A stretch of DNA of 64,000 bases from Sisyra terminalis. Its lineage: Eukaryota > Arthropoda > Insecta > Neuroptera > Sisyridae. How positions within the stretch are numbered: position 1 is the stretch's first letter; each line of letters starts with the position of its first letter. Positions 37,101 to 48,087 of the stretch are shown in pieces. Both the position numbers and the translations under genes were made by a program. A model generated the notes under the pieces. It did no database searches, was not told the DNA's origin, and saw only the letters and a list, made by a program, of their open reading frames with translations. The stretch lies in NCBI GenBank assembly GCA_958496175.1, contig OY292275.1, forward strand, positions 18,166,001-18,230,000, in the 5' to 3' direction.

Positions 37101-38302
37101 AAAATGATTTTTTTTTCTTTCAAACGACAATATGTCATGTAAAGTTTTAATAAAAAATACCATAATCATATACTACGTGTGCTTCATTACTTTTGTATGG
37201 TGTGAAATTATTGAATTATTAAAGTGAAAAAATACTCAAGTTAGGTTGGAAGAGTTTCAAATTTGGAGAAAAGCAGAAAATTTCCCAGAAATACTCTATT
37301 AATATTCAACTCAACGAATATTCTACTCCAGTGGCGAATTTAGGTCCGATGTCACCTTAAGTTTCATTCAATATGCCGCCCTTGTTACTCCATAACGAGG
37401 TGGTTATCAAGATAAAACATCTAATTTCCAAATACATATTTAATTTGAGTATATATTTTTTTATTAATTTTAACAAGAAACCCATTACTTATTGAGGCAT
37501 CTATACTTACTAACTTTAGAGTATTAAGTCAAGTTGTACCTTACTTGCGCGTTGGTAATTTTTCACCCTTTTTGGGATGGAAAAAAATATTTTCCCTGAA
37601 CGTTATTTTTACCATCAGAGATCTTATAGGACTTTAAATGTTCTATGAAAAATGGACCAAATTTAGCAATAAGTTAAACGATTCCCAAAAAACACCATTA
37701 TAGGGATCTCCAATTTGTTTTTAATGTTCCCGAAATGGCAGTGCTCTTATAAATTTAGATTTAACATTGAAAATACGATCAATCAGTAAAACATTCCAAA
37801 TAGTTTCAAAAGAAGACTGAGATTAAAAAAAAAGGATAATGTGTACCTCAAGATTGTTTTCCAGAAAACGGAAAATATTTTTTCTTGACATGTCCTGGTC
37901 AAAAAATGAGTGCTTTAATAAGGCCAAACAAGTTTTTTTTCCTATTTGTGAATGTTTATTTCAAACTTTATCTGTACTTTAAAATTACATAATGAGAAAT
38001 AGTAGATACAACTTTAAAGTTGCTACTATTATGTTACATACATTAATAATGGTCAAAAATAACAAAACATGAAAGTACTCACAATTTTCTTGTATGGCAT
38101 TTTGAAGTCGAATTGAAAGTTCTTGAAGAAGAATGTTGGTTTTTAAACTTGATAGAGGATACGAACAGCCACATAAGGAACAGTTGCAAATGTCGATGAT
38201 GCAGGACCGACAAAACGTATGCCCACACACTAATGTGACGGGGCTTTGCAAAACATCGCTACATATTGGACAGGCGAGCAATGCTCGCAATTCTCGCCAC
38301 AT
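19145..38302 (-). CDS. LONRF: LONRF-type protein: two RING fingers and Lon substrate-binding domain (532 aa, 6 exons)
   Basis: LONRF proteins are RING-type E3 ubiquitin ligases that pair RING fingers with a Lon protease N-terminal (substrate-binding) domain, without the ATPase or protease parts. Vertebrate LONRF2 is reported in protein quality control. Exons on the minus strand are 38302-38083, 20917-20736, 20670-20505, 20310-19736, 19678-19415 and 19336-19145. Junctions are GT/AG, phases agree and the sum is 1,599 nt. RING 1 spans residues 11-44 (CPIC, CGHTFCRSC, CSLC) and RING 2 spans 208-245 (CVLC, CGHTFCREC, CPLC). The Lon domain starts near 294 (LFVYEPRYRLL, RFRVLD) and ends with the family signature PTWAWWLMAILPLG and SLEKRLRAI. 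The linker between the RINGs looks helical, but I cannot make out the TPR units of vertebrate LONRFs. An in-frame TGA two codons before the ATG supports this start. An acceptor-like TTCCAG just upstream implies a spliced 5' UTR. Confidence 0.9.
22476..23254. mobile_element. Non-autonomous DNA element with TA duplication and 28-bp terminal inverted repeats
   Basis: The left end GCAGGGTTTGTATGGGAAAA (continuing CTGCCCCC to 22503) is matched by the reverse complement at 23227-23254 with two or three differences. Both ends are flanked by TA, the target duplication of Tc1/mariner-type elements. No transposase is recognisable inside. The 120-codon plus frame overlapping the right part begins at a GTG, has no family motif and runs through the terminal repeat, so it is not called a gene. 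Near its left end the element holds a large internal palindrome, listed separately. Confidence 0.75.
22533..22917. repeat. Internal fold-back palindrome (two 180-bp arms)
   Basis: The arm 22533-22711 is repeated inverted at 22737-22917 with only scattered mismatches and about 25 bases between them. For example, CTAAATATTTTGATGAGTTG on the right matches the inverted CAACTCATCAAAATATTTAG on the left. Near the centre ATTGCACCGTAGGG meets CCCTACCGTGCAAT. A single transcript would form a hairpin of about 180 bp. Confidence 0.9.
23620..23800. other. GC-richer island in the LONRF intron
   Basis: This short block has more G+C and more CpG than its surroundings (GACTGGGGGCGG, ACAACGACGACGAAC). On the minus strand it carries AATGTCAGTAAC, similar to an arthropod initiator (TCAGT). 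No TATA box or convincing frame is seen. It could be an alternative LONRF promoter, an enhancer or a decayed repeat. Confidence 0.2.
24753..24813. repeat. Three consecutive GC-rich hairpins
   Basis: Within 61 bases there are three perfect inverted repeats in a row. They are GTGGGCC-agta-GGCCCAC (24753-24770), CCGGGA-tat-TCCCGG (24770-24784) and TGGGCAGT-ctagc-ACTGCCCA (24793-24813). The surroundings are strongly AT-rich. The third overlaps the start of the readable LINE fragment. Confidence 0.9.
24804..25075 (+). pseudogene. Jockey-clade LINE fragment (end of the reverse transcriptase ORF)
   Basis: From 24810 the plus strand reads PWYINNCKIHKDTKTL, then VKQEIKRFSEKNLERL. After a frameshift it continues EHPNNFALNLLNNSET and LRWNTTDLTEKF to a stop. 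This order (PWYV, IHRDL, IPTVxEEI, FxEKYLxRLExHPN, L-L-x-R) is the usual C-terminal end of Jockey-type non-LTR retrotransposon polymerases in insects. Only the 3' end of ORF2 survives. The minus-strand open frame over the same region (24801-25073) is a shadow. Confidence 0.7.
26815..27440 (-). pseudogene. Penelope-like retroelement relic with GIY-YIG endonuclease remnant
   Basis: The minus strand holds a 168-codon frame (27357-26851). It starts around ITIANGYN, a motif seen between the reverse transcriptase and endonuclease of Penelope-like elements, and ends with LEEYEIYR. In between, RIYKIKCENFCIGQAGRSYG and YKEH, followed by FTKHLYDENY, match the GIY-YIG nuclease layout (usually GIY, YIGQTGRS, EH, FxxHL). 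GIY is changed to RIY and YIG to CIG. Sequence on the far side (27360-27440) and after the stop (ADKLDLTNIL in another frame) extends the similarity, showing frameshifts. This is 3'-end material of a dead copy in the LONRF intron. Confidence 0.7.
27849..27900 (+). promoter_or_regulatory. Weak promoter-like spot
   Basis: TATAAAA at 27849 is followed by TTCAGT (arthropod initiator-like) at 27892. The roughly 46-base spacing is longer than the usual 30. The following 180 bases are GC-richer than average. No gene is recognised downstream on the plus strand. Confidence 0.15.
28246..28266 (+). repeat. ATG-repeat microsatellite
   Basis: Five to six tandem ATG/GAT triplets (AATGATGATGATGATGATGA) in an AT-rich intron. 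No function is implied. Confidence 0.8.
28600..29045. mobile_element. Possible pogo/Tigger-like remnant
   Basis: The right end read inverted starts AATCCCTCGCCTTACGGACG, followed by CTCACTTAACAG and many CCGTAAAT/CGATAT words. These resemble insect pogo-group ends, with words of the kind 'TTACGGACGCTC'. The left part (TTATTCGTAAATCAAAAATC, CGATAAACG) is similar in style, but no clean inverted partner or TA duplication was found. No transposase sequence is visible. Confidence 0.3.
31243..31415 (+). mobile_element. tRNA-derived SINE, copy 2
   Basis: This is a well-preserved copy in the LONRF intron. It has CTACTGGTGGCCGAGTGGTT (A box TGGCCGAGTGG), a short insertion before CAAAACTGGTAGG, a B box near TTGGATTCGATCT, the body with TTCCTCGATTACGG and AACCTTAGTAGTTATAAAGC, then an A/T-rich AATAACAATAACAAAA tail. 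It is antisense relative to LONRF. Confidence 0.85.
31690..31790 (+). promoter_or_regulatory. Candidate initiator with short first exon
   Basis: TCAGTT at 31698 (arthropod initiator-like) lies 22 bases before an ATG at 31720. The frame reads MPNNRAEQSSRASYPFKN and meets a good donor (GT|GTAAGA) at 31784/31785, one base before an in-frame TAA. The block is GC-richer than its neighbours. No downstream exon was found, so this is only suggestive. Confidence 0.15.
32790..33552. mobile_element. Possible hAT-type element
   Basis: The left side TAGGGCCTGACCAAGCCTAC, followed by TTTCGG and CCGAAATC words, faces an imperfect inverted counterpart at about 33500-33552 (inverted: TTAGGCCATAAGTCAG, ATCGAAGCC). 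Such GGCCTGAC plus TTCGG/CCGAA arrangements are common in insect hAT MITEs. Similarity between the ends is only partial and no transposase is visible. Confidence 0.3.
37330..37400 (+). mobile_element. Solo hAT-like end
   Basis: CAGTGGCGAATTTAGGTCCG followed by ATGCCGCCC has the word content of a common hAT terminus (CAGTGGCG...TTTAG...GCCGCCC). No matching CGCCACTG end was found nearby. Confidence 0.35.
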
Positions 38303-39999
38303 TTGTCACCTGGAACCAATAAATAATTCACATCAGAAATTCACTCTAATCATTAACTTTCGTTATCTATTTTAAAACGTTCAATTGCGATACTTTTCCA
38401 GCTCTAAAAATAACTTCTACGATTTCTTCAACGAAAACTTTCATAAGCACTATCGAGATAAGATTATTTTTTGTGTACTGAATTTTTTTTCACACGAAAT
38501 AATATAACTAAGAAAAATGTAGGTATTGCGAAGTAAAATACTGATGCAATAAATTTGATCTATCATATAATTTTGGTTATCTATTAAAAATTGTGATTTG
38601 TGTCTAACAAGTGCAAGGTTTAAAAGCTACATAAGATAAAAATACATTTTTTTTTCTTCAAATGAATTATACGTTTTTTTTGTGCAAATTTTATGTTCGT
38701 TGCAAAATTTTCGTAAATTTCCTAACTTCCCTGTTATTTTTGTAGGTTTTCAATGAGATAGTTCAACAAACTTAAACGAAATTTCGTATAGATACCAGGA
38801 AAGTTAGTATAAAATTAAAATTAAATGGAAATTTTTAAAAATATTAAGTTGAATTAAAAAAAAATTTGGTACCTTCTTTTACGTTAATATTTTAAATTAG
38901 CTTTAAAAAGCAAGACAATAAACACAAAAAATTGCAATAACCTTTGCCTACAAAAACAAAATTTTTTTAACTGAGAATTGTGGACAAAGCCGCGGATATT
39001 TGTATCACAGACTTTTGTGTTTATATGATACACATAATTATGCATACAGTTTATATATAAATCATGTAAGTAGGTAATTTGTTCTAACATAAATAACGTA
39101 ATCATAACTGCTAATTATTGTTACCGCACGTCATTAATGTGTGAACGTAACAAAGTATAATAATAATATTATTATTTTTTGTTATTTTTCACTCAAAGCA
39201 ATAAATAATTTTGTCTTTTTCATAGGTAATATCGCAATAAAAGTAACCAAAACCTCAAAAATATGAATCGCATAAAACTATAACAGTAAATGGATACATC
39301 AGAATATAAGGTAGGTATTATATAAGCATGAAGAAATATTGTTATTCACATTAAAATTACATGTTACAATAATTTAGAAATATGATTACTATATCTTCCA
39401 TGTACATCGTCACCCAGCAGGAGAGATTTGTGTTGGTTTCAACATATATGGAAAAAGTATAACCTTTAAAAATTCCCAAATAAATTTTAACAATTTCTAA
39501 AAGAATGCTCGCTTTTATTCTTATAATGAATTCATACTTTTTATCAAAAAAAAAAAGTTTGGTAAATAGATACCAACTCAGTTTTCCGTCCAATTTTAAT
39601 CTGTTTTAAAAAGTTATATAAATAAAAAAAAATTAAATATAAAATAAAAGCAAACACCTTAATTCATGGAAAATATTTGCTTTTATTTTGGATGTTATAA
39701 CTAAAATAATATTTACTTTGCCAAAGAAAAATAGTGAATTTATGTTGGAAGAAAAGAACTAAATCAATTTAGGGCCGTTATTTTCACCTCTAGATAGTGA
39801 TACTTATCTTAAAGATAAAATTTTATCCAGAGGATACAACATGCATATTTCCACCTAAGAGTTATGATATGTGTCGAGTTTATGTAACAAATAGATTTTT
39901 ATCAATTAAATAGCTATTTTAAATATATAGCCTATTTATTCATAAGTGAAAACACCGGTCCTTAGAGTGCAGAATTTTGTAACCAACATTATATTTTCA
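38303..39999. other. LONRF upstream region, nothing firm
   Basis: The bases directly upstream of the LONRF ATG (minus strand TTGGTTCCAG then GTGACAA) look like a splice acceptor, so the promoter probably lies further upstream. The rest is AT-rich with no recognised gene or repeat. Confidence 0.5.
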
Positions 40000-40163
40000 T
40001 TGTTATTGACCGCCACTTTATAACTACCAAGATCTTTGGCTACTCTAGGGTTGCTAAAAATCCGTAAACCGAGAAAATATCAAAATTTGCTCGATAGGAG
40101 ATTCGAACCCAAAACCTAATAGTTTTGAAAAGGTAATCTTGATCACTAAGACACTAATTGGCT
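40000..40163 (-). mobile_element. tRNA-derived SINE, copy 3
   Basis: The reverse complement shows a decayed head (CCAATTAGTGTCTTAGTGAT), the middle TTTTCAAAACTATTAGGTTT, a B box GGGTTCGAATCTCC, the body AGCAAATTTTGATATTTTCT, CGGTTTACGGATTTTT and CCCTAGAGTAGCC, and the tail TATAAAGTGGCGGTCAATAA. The A box is damaged and the 3' body well kept. Confidence 0.8.
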
Positions 40164-43100
40164 GTAAACTAACATTAGTTTGGCAAGTAATTACCTACAA
40201 ACTTTAGGGGGATGGTTCAATAAGTCAACAAATTAATATTTCAAGCACATGAGGTCTAAAGTTGTTTAAAGTATAGGTAAGTCTTAAGTATAATATAAAA
40301 TATAGATATTACAAATGAAGAAATTTATAACTGTGTATTTAATAACCGATTATAATAAAATTTATGATAAAATGGTGCATTTTCAAAGAAAAATGGATAC
40401 TTTCAAAAAACAATTATTTAGGCAATATGTACTATAATATAATAAAACCAATTTTGATATCAACTTGATAAGAATTATGCATTTTTTTGTATGCTGCGTT
40501 AAGTTCACGAATTACAACCAACGTTAATAATTGCTTACATAATTGGCAAAATGTAACATTCACGTGCACTTTAAAATAGTTCCATAACATGCAATACCCC
40601 ATTTTATAACTGAAACAGTATTTCTTTTTTCAGAAAGTTTTTTTACTCACAAAAGCCTGCACTCAATTTTGATTATTGAAATGAAAACGTCGTTAAAATA
40701 ATGAATTATTCCAAATCTCTTTATTATTATTTTTCTTTAATTAATATTGCAAAATTATTTTCAAGTACCTACGTATTATTATAATATTTCAATTAAAATC
40801 GAATTTTAACTATGTAGACCACACTTTATTACATTTATTCTTTCGCAGAATTTACAATGTCATAGTATTTTAATCTGTTAAACATTTTGCAATTGTCCTT
40901 TTGAATTACATACAGACAAATATATTATATGTATTTACAATGCAAATATAGATTAATTATAAAATTATTAATAAACCCAAAAAGTGTGTCAGGGCTCAAT
41001 CAAAATAAATTTGCACCGTTTAAAGTGTCTTTTACACTGCAACATACATTATTTGGCCAATAATAAAACATGGAGTTACAATGAAAATAAATTAACGAAT
41101 GAAAATCACTATTGAATAACAAAATTAAAGGCAATTTCATAAAATTGTCTGTAATTACAATAAGCACTCATACTCTATAGAAGAGTTTTGATTAATTTTG
41201 CAGATCATTGTTATAAAGATAAATACATTTTTGGTCATCAATCATGTGCTATTAATTTAGACTATAATTGTTTTAATCCAGGGGAAGCAATTTTTTCAAT
41301 GTATTTCCATCTCAAAATAAAGACATTTAAAAACACATTTAATAAAGCATATAATATCTTAATAATGAAAAAAATCCAAAAAGTATTACATTTATAATAA
41401 AATAACAAGCAGACAAATCGATTGCTACAAAAAAGGGAATGACGTAAATCTCCCGTTGCATACTTGAAATGTTTCCAGTAGGAATTAAAAAAATTAGAGC
41501 TTGAGGACCAAACGACAATAAACAGGAACGTCTGATGTCTCAAAACAAAAAAAAAAGCTGACCCATATAATGAAACAAAACTAATAATATAAGAAACTAC
41601 GAAAAAGTGCAAACATAATTATATTTTTGTTTCACATGTTACGTATATAACAAAATTAATATTTCTTTGAACACACAACACATAATGGGCAAAGTTGCTT
41701 GTTTTGTTTTGAAAGTATTTTGAGAAAAGAAACTTCGTATATTAGGAATATGAGGAAACGACGTAAGAGAAGCATAGGAATCTATCATTGCAGAATGATA
41801 ATGATTGTATAATAAAAAATCGGAAAATAATGTTATAGATGAGAAGGTCGAGTATTTCATTTAAACTAATTATGAAAGTTGAATAGCTTACTAATTTGGA
41901 TTACTGTACAAAGTAATTTAATTTTTGATCTTATATAGTTTATATATGTAGATTGTAGATATATGAGTTTTACAGGCTGACCACAGAATTTTTTTTTAAA
42001 ATTCTCTAATTCCAGATTTTCCAGGATTTTTTTTGTTTTTCCATGACTAGAAACTATTTTATTTGTCCTTATGGTGAAATTTTGATCTAATTTTTCCGTC
42101 ACATATAGTAATCAGTGGGATAGGCTCCAACAAACCATTGGCTAAGAAATTTACAGTGTGCATGTAATATTATAAATGGTCTTCTCATCAGGATAACTCC
42201 AGGTATAGCTCCAGGATAGCTCTTATAGTTCTCAATCGATCTTGATCGGTTGAGAAGTATAGAAGCTAATTTAGAAATTATTTACAATTCTTAAAACTCC
42301 CTATGTTTTTCAATGATATATCAAGAATGAATTAAATTCCTTGCTAATTTCAAGTTTTCCACATTTATGGAAAAATATGTGTTTAGAAAAAAGTTTGTCC
42401 AATTTCAAAACTAGAGATGAATTATGAAAAAAAAACGAGAACATAGGATTCCATTAAAATATGGTATTGTAAGAAATGGCAGGATAAAATGAGGAAATGC
42501 AATTGTAAAAGACACAAAGAATGATAACAAAAAATGGTGACTTAACTACGATAAACGACCAACAGAGATGTGAAATTTATTGTAGTTTATTCGCCATTTT
42601 TTGAAATCTTCCCTTAGTCTTCCAAAATATCATCTTCTCTTTGCTTCCTTTATCTCATCATATCCTTTTCTTTTTGGTCATTTGTTCTGTTTCTGTAGAT
42701 TCCCTAGTTTCATATCTTCAATGGAGGTCTATTAAAATTTATTTTTTTCATACGAGTGCATATTTGTAGGTGTTTTCTGTCAATTAGTGCTATTCAATTC
42801 ATATTCAACACTTCCTTTATTCAATGATTTCTATTGTAAAGTTATTTTGAATTTACTTAAAGTAAAAATATACCCTTAGTTAAATCAGCGAAAAACTCAA
42901 AAACAAAACTGTCAACTTTTAATTTTTTAGCTTTTCTTAAACCTAAAAAGGGTTTAATTGGATCATATTTCATTTTTTTTGTTCAAAAACTTTATTATCA
43001 CAATAACTCATATTCCATGCATTGATATATCTATTCATATTAGAAAAATCATACCATTTTTTTAAGATTTGCACAACAAAGAACGATTATTATTAATTAT

Positions 43101-45057
43101 CGAGATTTGTATCAAAGTTACATTCTTTTCGAGATAAGGTTACGACAAGATTAAATTGTAAGGTCTACTGTAAGGTAATATAATTCTAGCCTTGCAAGTT
43201 GGGTTGGAATAGAATATATGAACACATTTTGTATCGTAAATAGGACTACTAATTTAAAAAAAAAAATGATTTGATTTTTAATGTCAACATCCAACATATC
43301 CATCAAAAAACTTCCTTCGTTTGATAAAATTGTTGACTCACGATTGATTATTTTTATAGATTAAACATAAAACCATATTGATACACATTTTAATATAAAA
43401 ACATCAACATTTTCGATTTGAAAAGGTTTAATTTTAGAATTGTATTTGGGGAAGATCAATCACTAAGAGCGTTTGTGAGAGGATATTTAACATAAAATAA
43501 TTGTGACATTAAATTAATGATAGTTTGTTTAAAAACAAACTGCCCTTGAATGTTTTACATTCAAAATTTATCAGTAATTATAAGTTGTTAAATACAGGAA
43601 TTATATAAGAAATAAATGCCTTTCTTTAAATTCATTTATATAAGCAATAATTAAATTAAATGTATAATTTTATAAGAGTCTATCATAAAGTAAAATATCA
43701 ATTAATATCAAGCAAAAGATAAAAAAATCTTCCAATGTAAACAATCTAGTTTATGGATATTGAATAACAAAGAACTTATTTCTTTGATTCTCTTACCTTG
43801 AATTTAGCGAATAATGACATCATTGAATACGAATGCCTCAGTTATTCGTGATTTATTTATTACAAATGGTTTAATTAAGCCAATTGTAAAATTCGATGTA
43901 AAAAGATTCGTCTAGAGAGCAAGTATATTTTTGAATGATCATAAAGATTGGGTAATACAAATTCAATATACCTTTTTGATTAATCATATACTTATTGAAA
44001 GTAAAGGCATGAAATATATTCTAATACTGCACATATCAAAAAAGAATTCAAAAATTGAAATTATTATAAAAATTATAAAGTTATCATTGCGAAATAATTT
44101 AATAAAAAGCTTGCAACTATTTTTGGCGCATACAAATTGAGAATGCAAAAGAAACATATTTTATGAAAATTACAAAAAATTCTTTCAATAGTTTATGGAG
44201 AATCACCTAAGAATTATTTATCGAAATATTTTTTTTTAATGTACCTTATGTATATTGCTGTTTTAATGACTTTTAGTTTCTCGATATGTAGCATTTTATT
44301 TTTCTTAGAAATACATTTACTTTTAACTATAAATACTACCGTAATAATAAAGTAACCTGAAGTCTTGAAGTATTACTAAAAATGAACACAAATTAAAGGA
44401 TAATGAAATTAAATAACAATCAATGCTCAAATTTTATCAGATTTAAACGTATTTGTTGCCGTTAAAGTATACATTCAGGCTAATGTACACACTAACTAGT
44501 TAATGCAAGATATAAATGAACTTCTTGATTACTTTTTAATTTTCATATCGTTCGTTAAAATTTCCAATCCCAAATTATAAAAAGGTAATTGATTGTCTTA
44601 TTTATTTACGTCATGTTTAAATAAATCCTCTATTGTAGATTATAAACCATGAATGCTGATTTGTGTATATTTTCTATAAACCACGTAGCGATAAGATAAG
44701 TCATTCGTCAAAGTATTCTTTATCGATACTAAATACCTATTGTTTACAATCAAAAACTCCAAAGATCGCAGATTATGTCACATTATTTGTTAACTCGAAT
44801 TGTTTTATTAATGTATATTTTTACACTGTTCATACTTTAATGAATATTTCTTTTAAATTAAAAAATTAAATTAGAAAAATAATAATAATTTTTTAACTAA
44901 AGGAAGGAAAATTCATTATCAATGGCATTAGAACATTAGGTAAACTTCGTTAACTATTAGTTAAATAAAAAAATAATTGAAATATATTTTTAATTGTTAG
45001 TACCTATCTAACTTATAGGCTGTAGACAATGAATTGCTTTTTCATGTTTCTTTTTTT
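40164..45057. other. AT-rich stretch, no gene recognised
   Basis: No coding exon or RNA gene is supported. Open frames up to 116 codons (41262-41612 on the minus strand) are low-complexity Phe/Ile/Lys/Tyr-rich and match nothing. A small palindrome at 42229-42256 is listed separately. Around 41970-42060 there are TTCCAGATTTTCCAGG-type words that recur loosely near 62230-62310; an unclassified repeat is possible. Confidence 0.5.
42229..42256. repeat. 13-bp stem palindrome with two-base centre
   Basis: TTCTCAATCGATC-tt-GATCGGTTGAGAA forms a near-perfect inverted repeat with one G-T pair. A two-base loop is too tight for RNA, so a few central pairs would open. Function unknown. Confidence 0.8.
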
Positions 45058-45194
45058 TATTAATCGTCGCTTTGTAACTGCCCAGATTTAAATCGACTCT
45101 AGGGTTTATAAAAAACCGTAAATCGAAGAATATTGAAAATTAGCTTGAATCTGTTTTGGAGTAGTCACCTTGACCACTCAGCCACCATTAGGCT
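45058..45194 (-). mobile_element. tRNA-derived SINE, copy 4 (internal deletion)
   Basis: The reverse complement keeps CTAATGGTGGCTGAGTGGTC and AAGGTGACTACTCCAAAAC, then jumps to the AAGCTAATTTTCAATATTCT body with ACGGTTTTTTATAAACCCTA and the tail TACAAAGCGACG. The B-box segment (GGTTCGAATC) is missing. The copy ends about 25 bases before a hAT MITE. Confidence 0.8.
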
Positions 45195-45218
45195 GTAATT
45201 TACGTGGTGTCTCTACAT

Positions 45219-45446
45219 CAGAGGTCGGCAAAATGGGGTTCGTATCTGAACCGCGGATGATTGAACCTCGGGCCGCCAAATATTGTGGACTGTGCTTACA
45301 TTTAAATAATCACGACCTCTATATCCATACGTTTAAAAGTCACTTAGAAAAAAAAATAGTACTTGAAAATCGTTTCTTTTTTCGGAACTTTCAAACATGT
45401 TTTCACCAGTATTCGGAACCCATTTAAAACTACTTGCCGACCTCTG
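45219..45446. mobile_element. hAT MITE (228 bp)
   Basis: CAGAGGTCGGCAA at the left and TTGCCGACCTCTG at the right form perfect 13-bp terminal inverted repeats with the CAGNG start typical of hAT. Flanking 8-mers CTCTACAT and ATCTACAC agree at six of eight positions, consistent with an aged 8-bp target duplication. The element is too short for a transposase. Open frames across it (plus 45170-45427, minus 45333-45542) are incidental. Confidence 0.85.
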
Positions 45447-48087
45447 ATCTACACCATTGATAAGCGGTTCATAGAAATAATTTTTGCTTTCAAATTTCAT
45501 TAAAATAAAAACGGTAGTCTTCAAATAAAATTGCTGTAACAAACCGACCGATAGTATAAATATCGGTGTTATGAAAACAGGGGGAAACTAAAAACATTCC
45601 GTTTTTGTCATTTGACGATACGGAATCCTAAAAAGAGCTACTAGAAACAATATATAACAGTGACAGTGTTTTTCTCAGAAATGTTCATATTAAATTTTAT
45701 ACTTTTTACATGGTCATACTTATTTGAATAGTTGCAAATTCTTTTCTGATTTTTTTCCATATTAACCATTAAGAAAAGAAAAGAAAAGCGCAACGGTACA
45801 GCCTTTTATTTGAAGGACGAAGAAAGGAATTTTGTAGTGTACAAATTATTCAAAACTAATTTGGTATATTTTACAACTACGCACAAAATAATCATAGAAT
45901 TTTGTTAATTTTCCTCAATTTTAAATATCAACTTGATACATAATTTTGTCGCTTCGTTGTAAGCCAATTAAGATAATTAAAAACGCGAACATTGAACTCT
46001 GAAAACTAAAGAAAACAATATAGTCTATATGCAAATTATGTAATTGACTATTTGCGCAGTTAAATTGTCGGATTTCAATCAGACAAACTATATTTAGAAC
46101 AAACTTATCGTTAAAAAAACTAACGGTAAAAGTGTTTTTTATTTCAACACTTAAAATCAAAATATAAAATATCAACTATTTTCAATTATTGTTGCATCAT
46201 AAATTATATATGCATACCAACTTGAAATATAGTTCTGAATTTCAAAAATCAGTTCAGCTAGCCAATTTTTCTACTTTTTTGGTATCTTAAAAATAAAAAA
46301 TTAATAACTTTATTTTATAAAATAATAATTGAAACTTGAACATGTGACTAAATGATAAATGGATTTTTCATGTATTGCATAACGTTTCACGGAATTAAAA
46401 TAATCTAACTAGTTACTTATCAGTTTAATTTATTAAGCTGTATCATCAGTGTGAATCATTTAAATTTCATTGAAAAGACCTGTTTATATATAAATAGGGT
46501 ATACGTTATATCAGAAAGTAAAATTAAATCAATACTGTTTACTAGAACTATTTGTTGCTCATAACTATTTTAAAACTTTTGGATCTCAATATATCTATTT
46601 GTTCGTAGTAATTGCAACGAAAATAAAAATATGTTTTGAAATATATTTAAAATGTCTCAAATATGAAGAAACATTTAACAGTTATATTTATCAAATTTCA
46701 AGCAAATTGGGCAAGAAAATGTTGCAATTTTGTTTTTCTTTGAACGTATTTACACTTATTGTTTGTTAAAAAGGTTCAAACTTTCCGATAACATCTATTC
46801 GGCTTGTAGCATTTTTGAATAAAAACTTTCAAGGTAATATGACTAAGAACATTGAACACCGAAAATTTTTAATAATAGCAGATTAAATAGATAAAATATC
46901 AAAACGCAATAAACACGTATTCATAGCTGAAATTATTTTTCAATATTTACGAAAAGAAAATGTTACCTTTGAAAAAATTATGACGTAATACGAGAATCTA
47001 ATGATAAGTCAAGGTTCATAAAATTGTCTATACGTTACGTAAAAAGAAAAATGAACTTGAATAAAATTTAATTCCTTAAAAATGTGTATATATTTTCCAT
47101 AGTTTTATTTGCCTTTCTAGCGTTTAAAATATTATTTTGTCGTTATTAAAGGGAAACTTTATGAGATTTTTAGTGAAACTATTGAAAATCAAAACAAATA
47201 TACTTTGACTTCCTGATTTAATTTGATAGTAAATGATTTTAATTTGATACTTTAATTAAATAGAGTAAGTATAAAATTCTGGGTAATGGAAAAATATTCA
47301 ATGTATAAAAAATTTAATCACTACAATCAAAAATTGGTAAAAAAGATAAAGCATAGAAAGAAACGATAAACTCCTATCAATATTAATGATTTAATTTGAA
47401 AATTAATATTCAGTTTTCACTAAATTTTGATCCCAAATTTGTCCTAAATTTTGAAAATACTGAATTAATTATAACTTATTTTTAAGAATAATAATTTTGG
47501 ATTATTTATTTTACTATATAAAATTACCAATTTGGGAAATATATACTTCATGCTAGTATATTGTCGCATTTCTCTTTGCAAATTTATAAACTGTTATCAT
47601 AACAAATTACTAAATGTTACTTCCATTAATGATCGTAAATTATTTAATATTGTTCAAAATCAAACATTGCTTTTGGTGAATAAATATGATAACATTTTTC
47701 CAATAAATATTTTTAATTTTTGGTGAATCAGTAGCTAATTTTTACAAAAAAAGTTAAATAGATAAAAAGCTTTTATGGCAAAATCAATACTAGGTTTTTT
47801 GTAATGATAAATGAATATTATATTTTACAAGAATATGTCGTATTTTAGATCAATGTTGACATTAAGGACGAAATATATTTTGACTATTCTAATAAAATCA
47901 AAATAGTCACCTAAAACTATTAAATTTTATCAACACAATCGTTAAAAAGTTATAATTTTGAATCTTACATTATTGCGTTATGATTTTTGCTATTTTTAAC
48001 TATAATTTATTGAAGTGGATTGAGAATTTTCCTTCAAAAGCACTAAAATAATATTTTAAACAAATTAAAATATGAATTATTGATTAA
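45447..48087. other. AT-rich stretch, no gene recognised
   Basis: I see only short chance frames and a small AAAAG-type run near 45772-45788. Confidence 0.55.

Larger units (their letters stand above)
20918..38082 (-). other. LONRF intron 1 (about 17.2 kb)
   Basis: This intron separates the exon with RING 1 (donor GTGAGT at 38082) from the exon starting after the acceptor at 20918. Phase 1 at the donor and two bases at the acceptor join cleanly. It accounts for almost 90 percent of the gene span, while the other introns are 57-194 bp. It contains a fold-back element (22476-23254), a GC-richer island (23620-23800), a triple hairpin plus Jockey LINE fragment (24753-25075), a Penelope-like relic (26815-27440), a promoter-like spot (27849-27900), a pogo-like remnant (28600-29045), a SINE (31243-31415), a promoter/first-exon candidate (31690-31790) and a possible hAT-type element (32790-33550). 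The rest is AT-rich sequence without features. Confidence 0.8.

Noticed and set aside
36864..37169. 101-codon minus-strand open frame
   Set aside because: No family motif, composition like the AT-rich background, no convincing splice sites at its edges.
41262..41612. 116-codon minus-strand open frame
   Set aside because: Low-complexity Phe/Tyr/Ile/Lys-rich peptide in AT-rich DNA with no motif; expected by chance.
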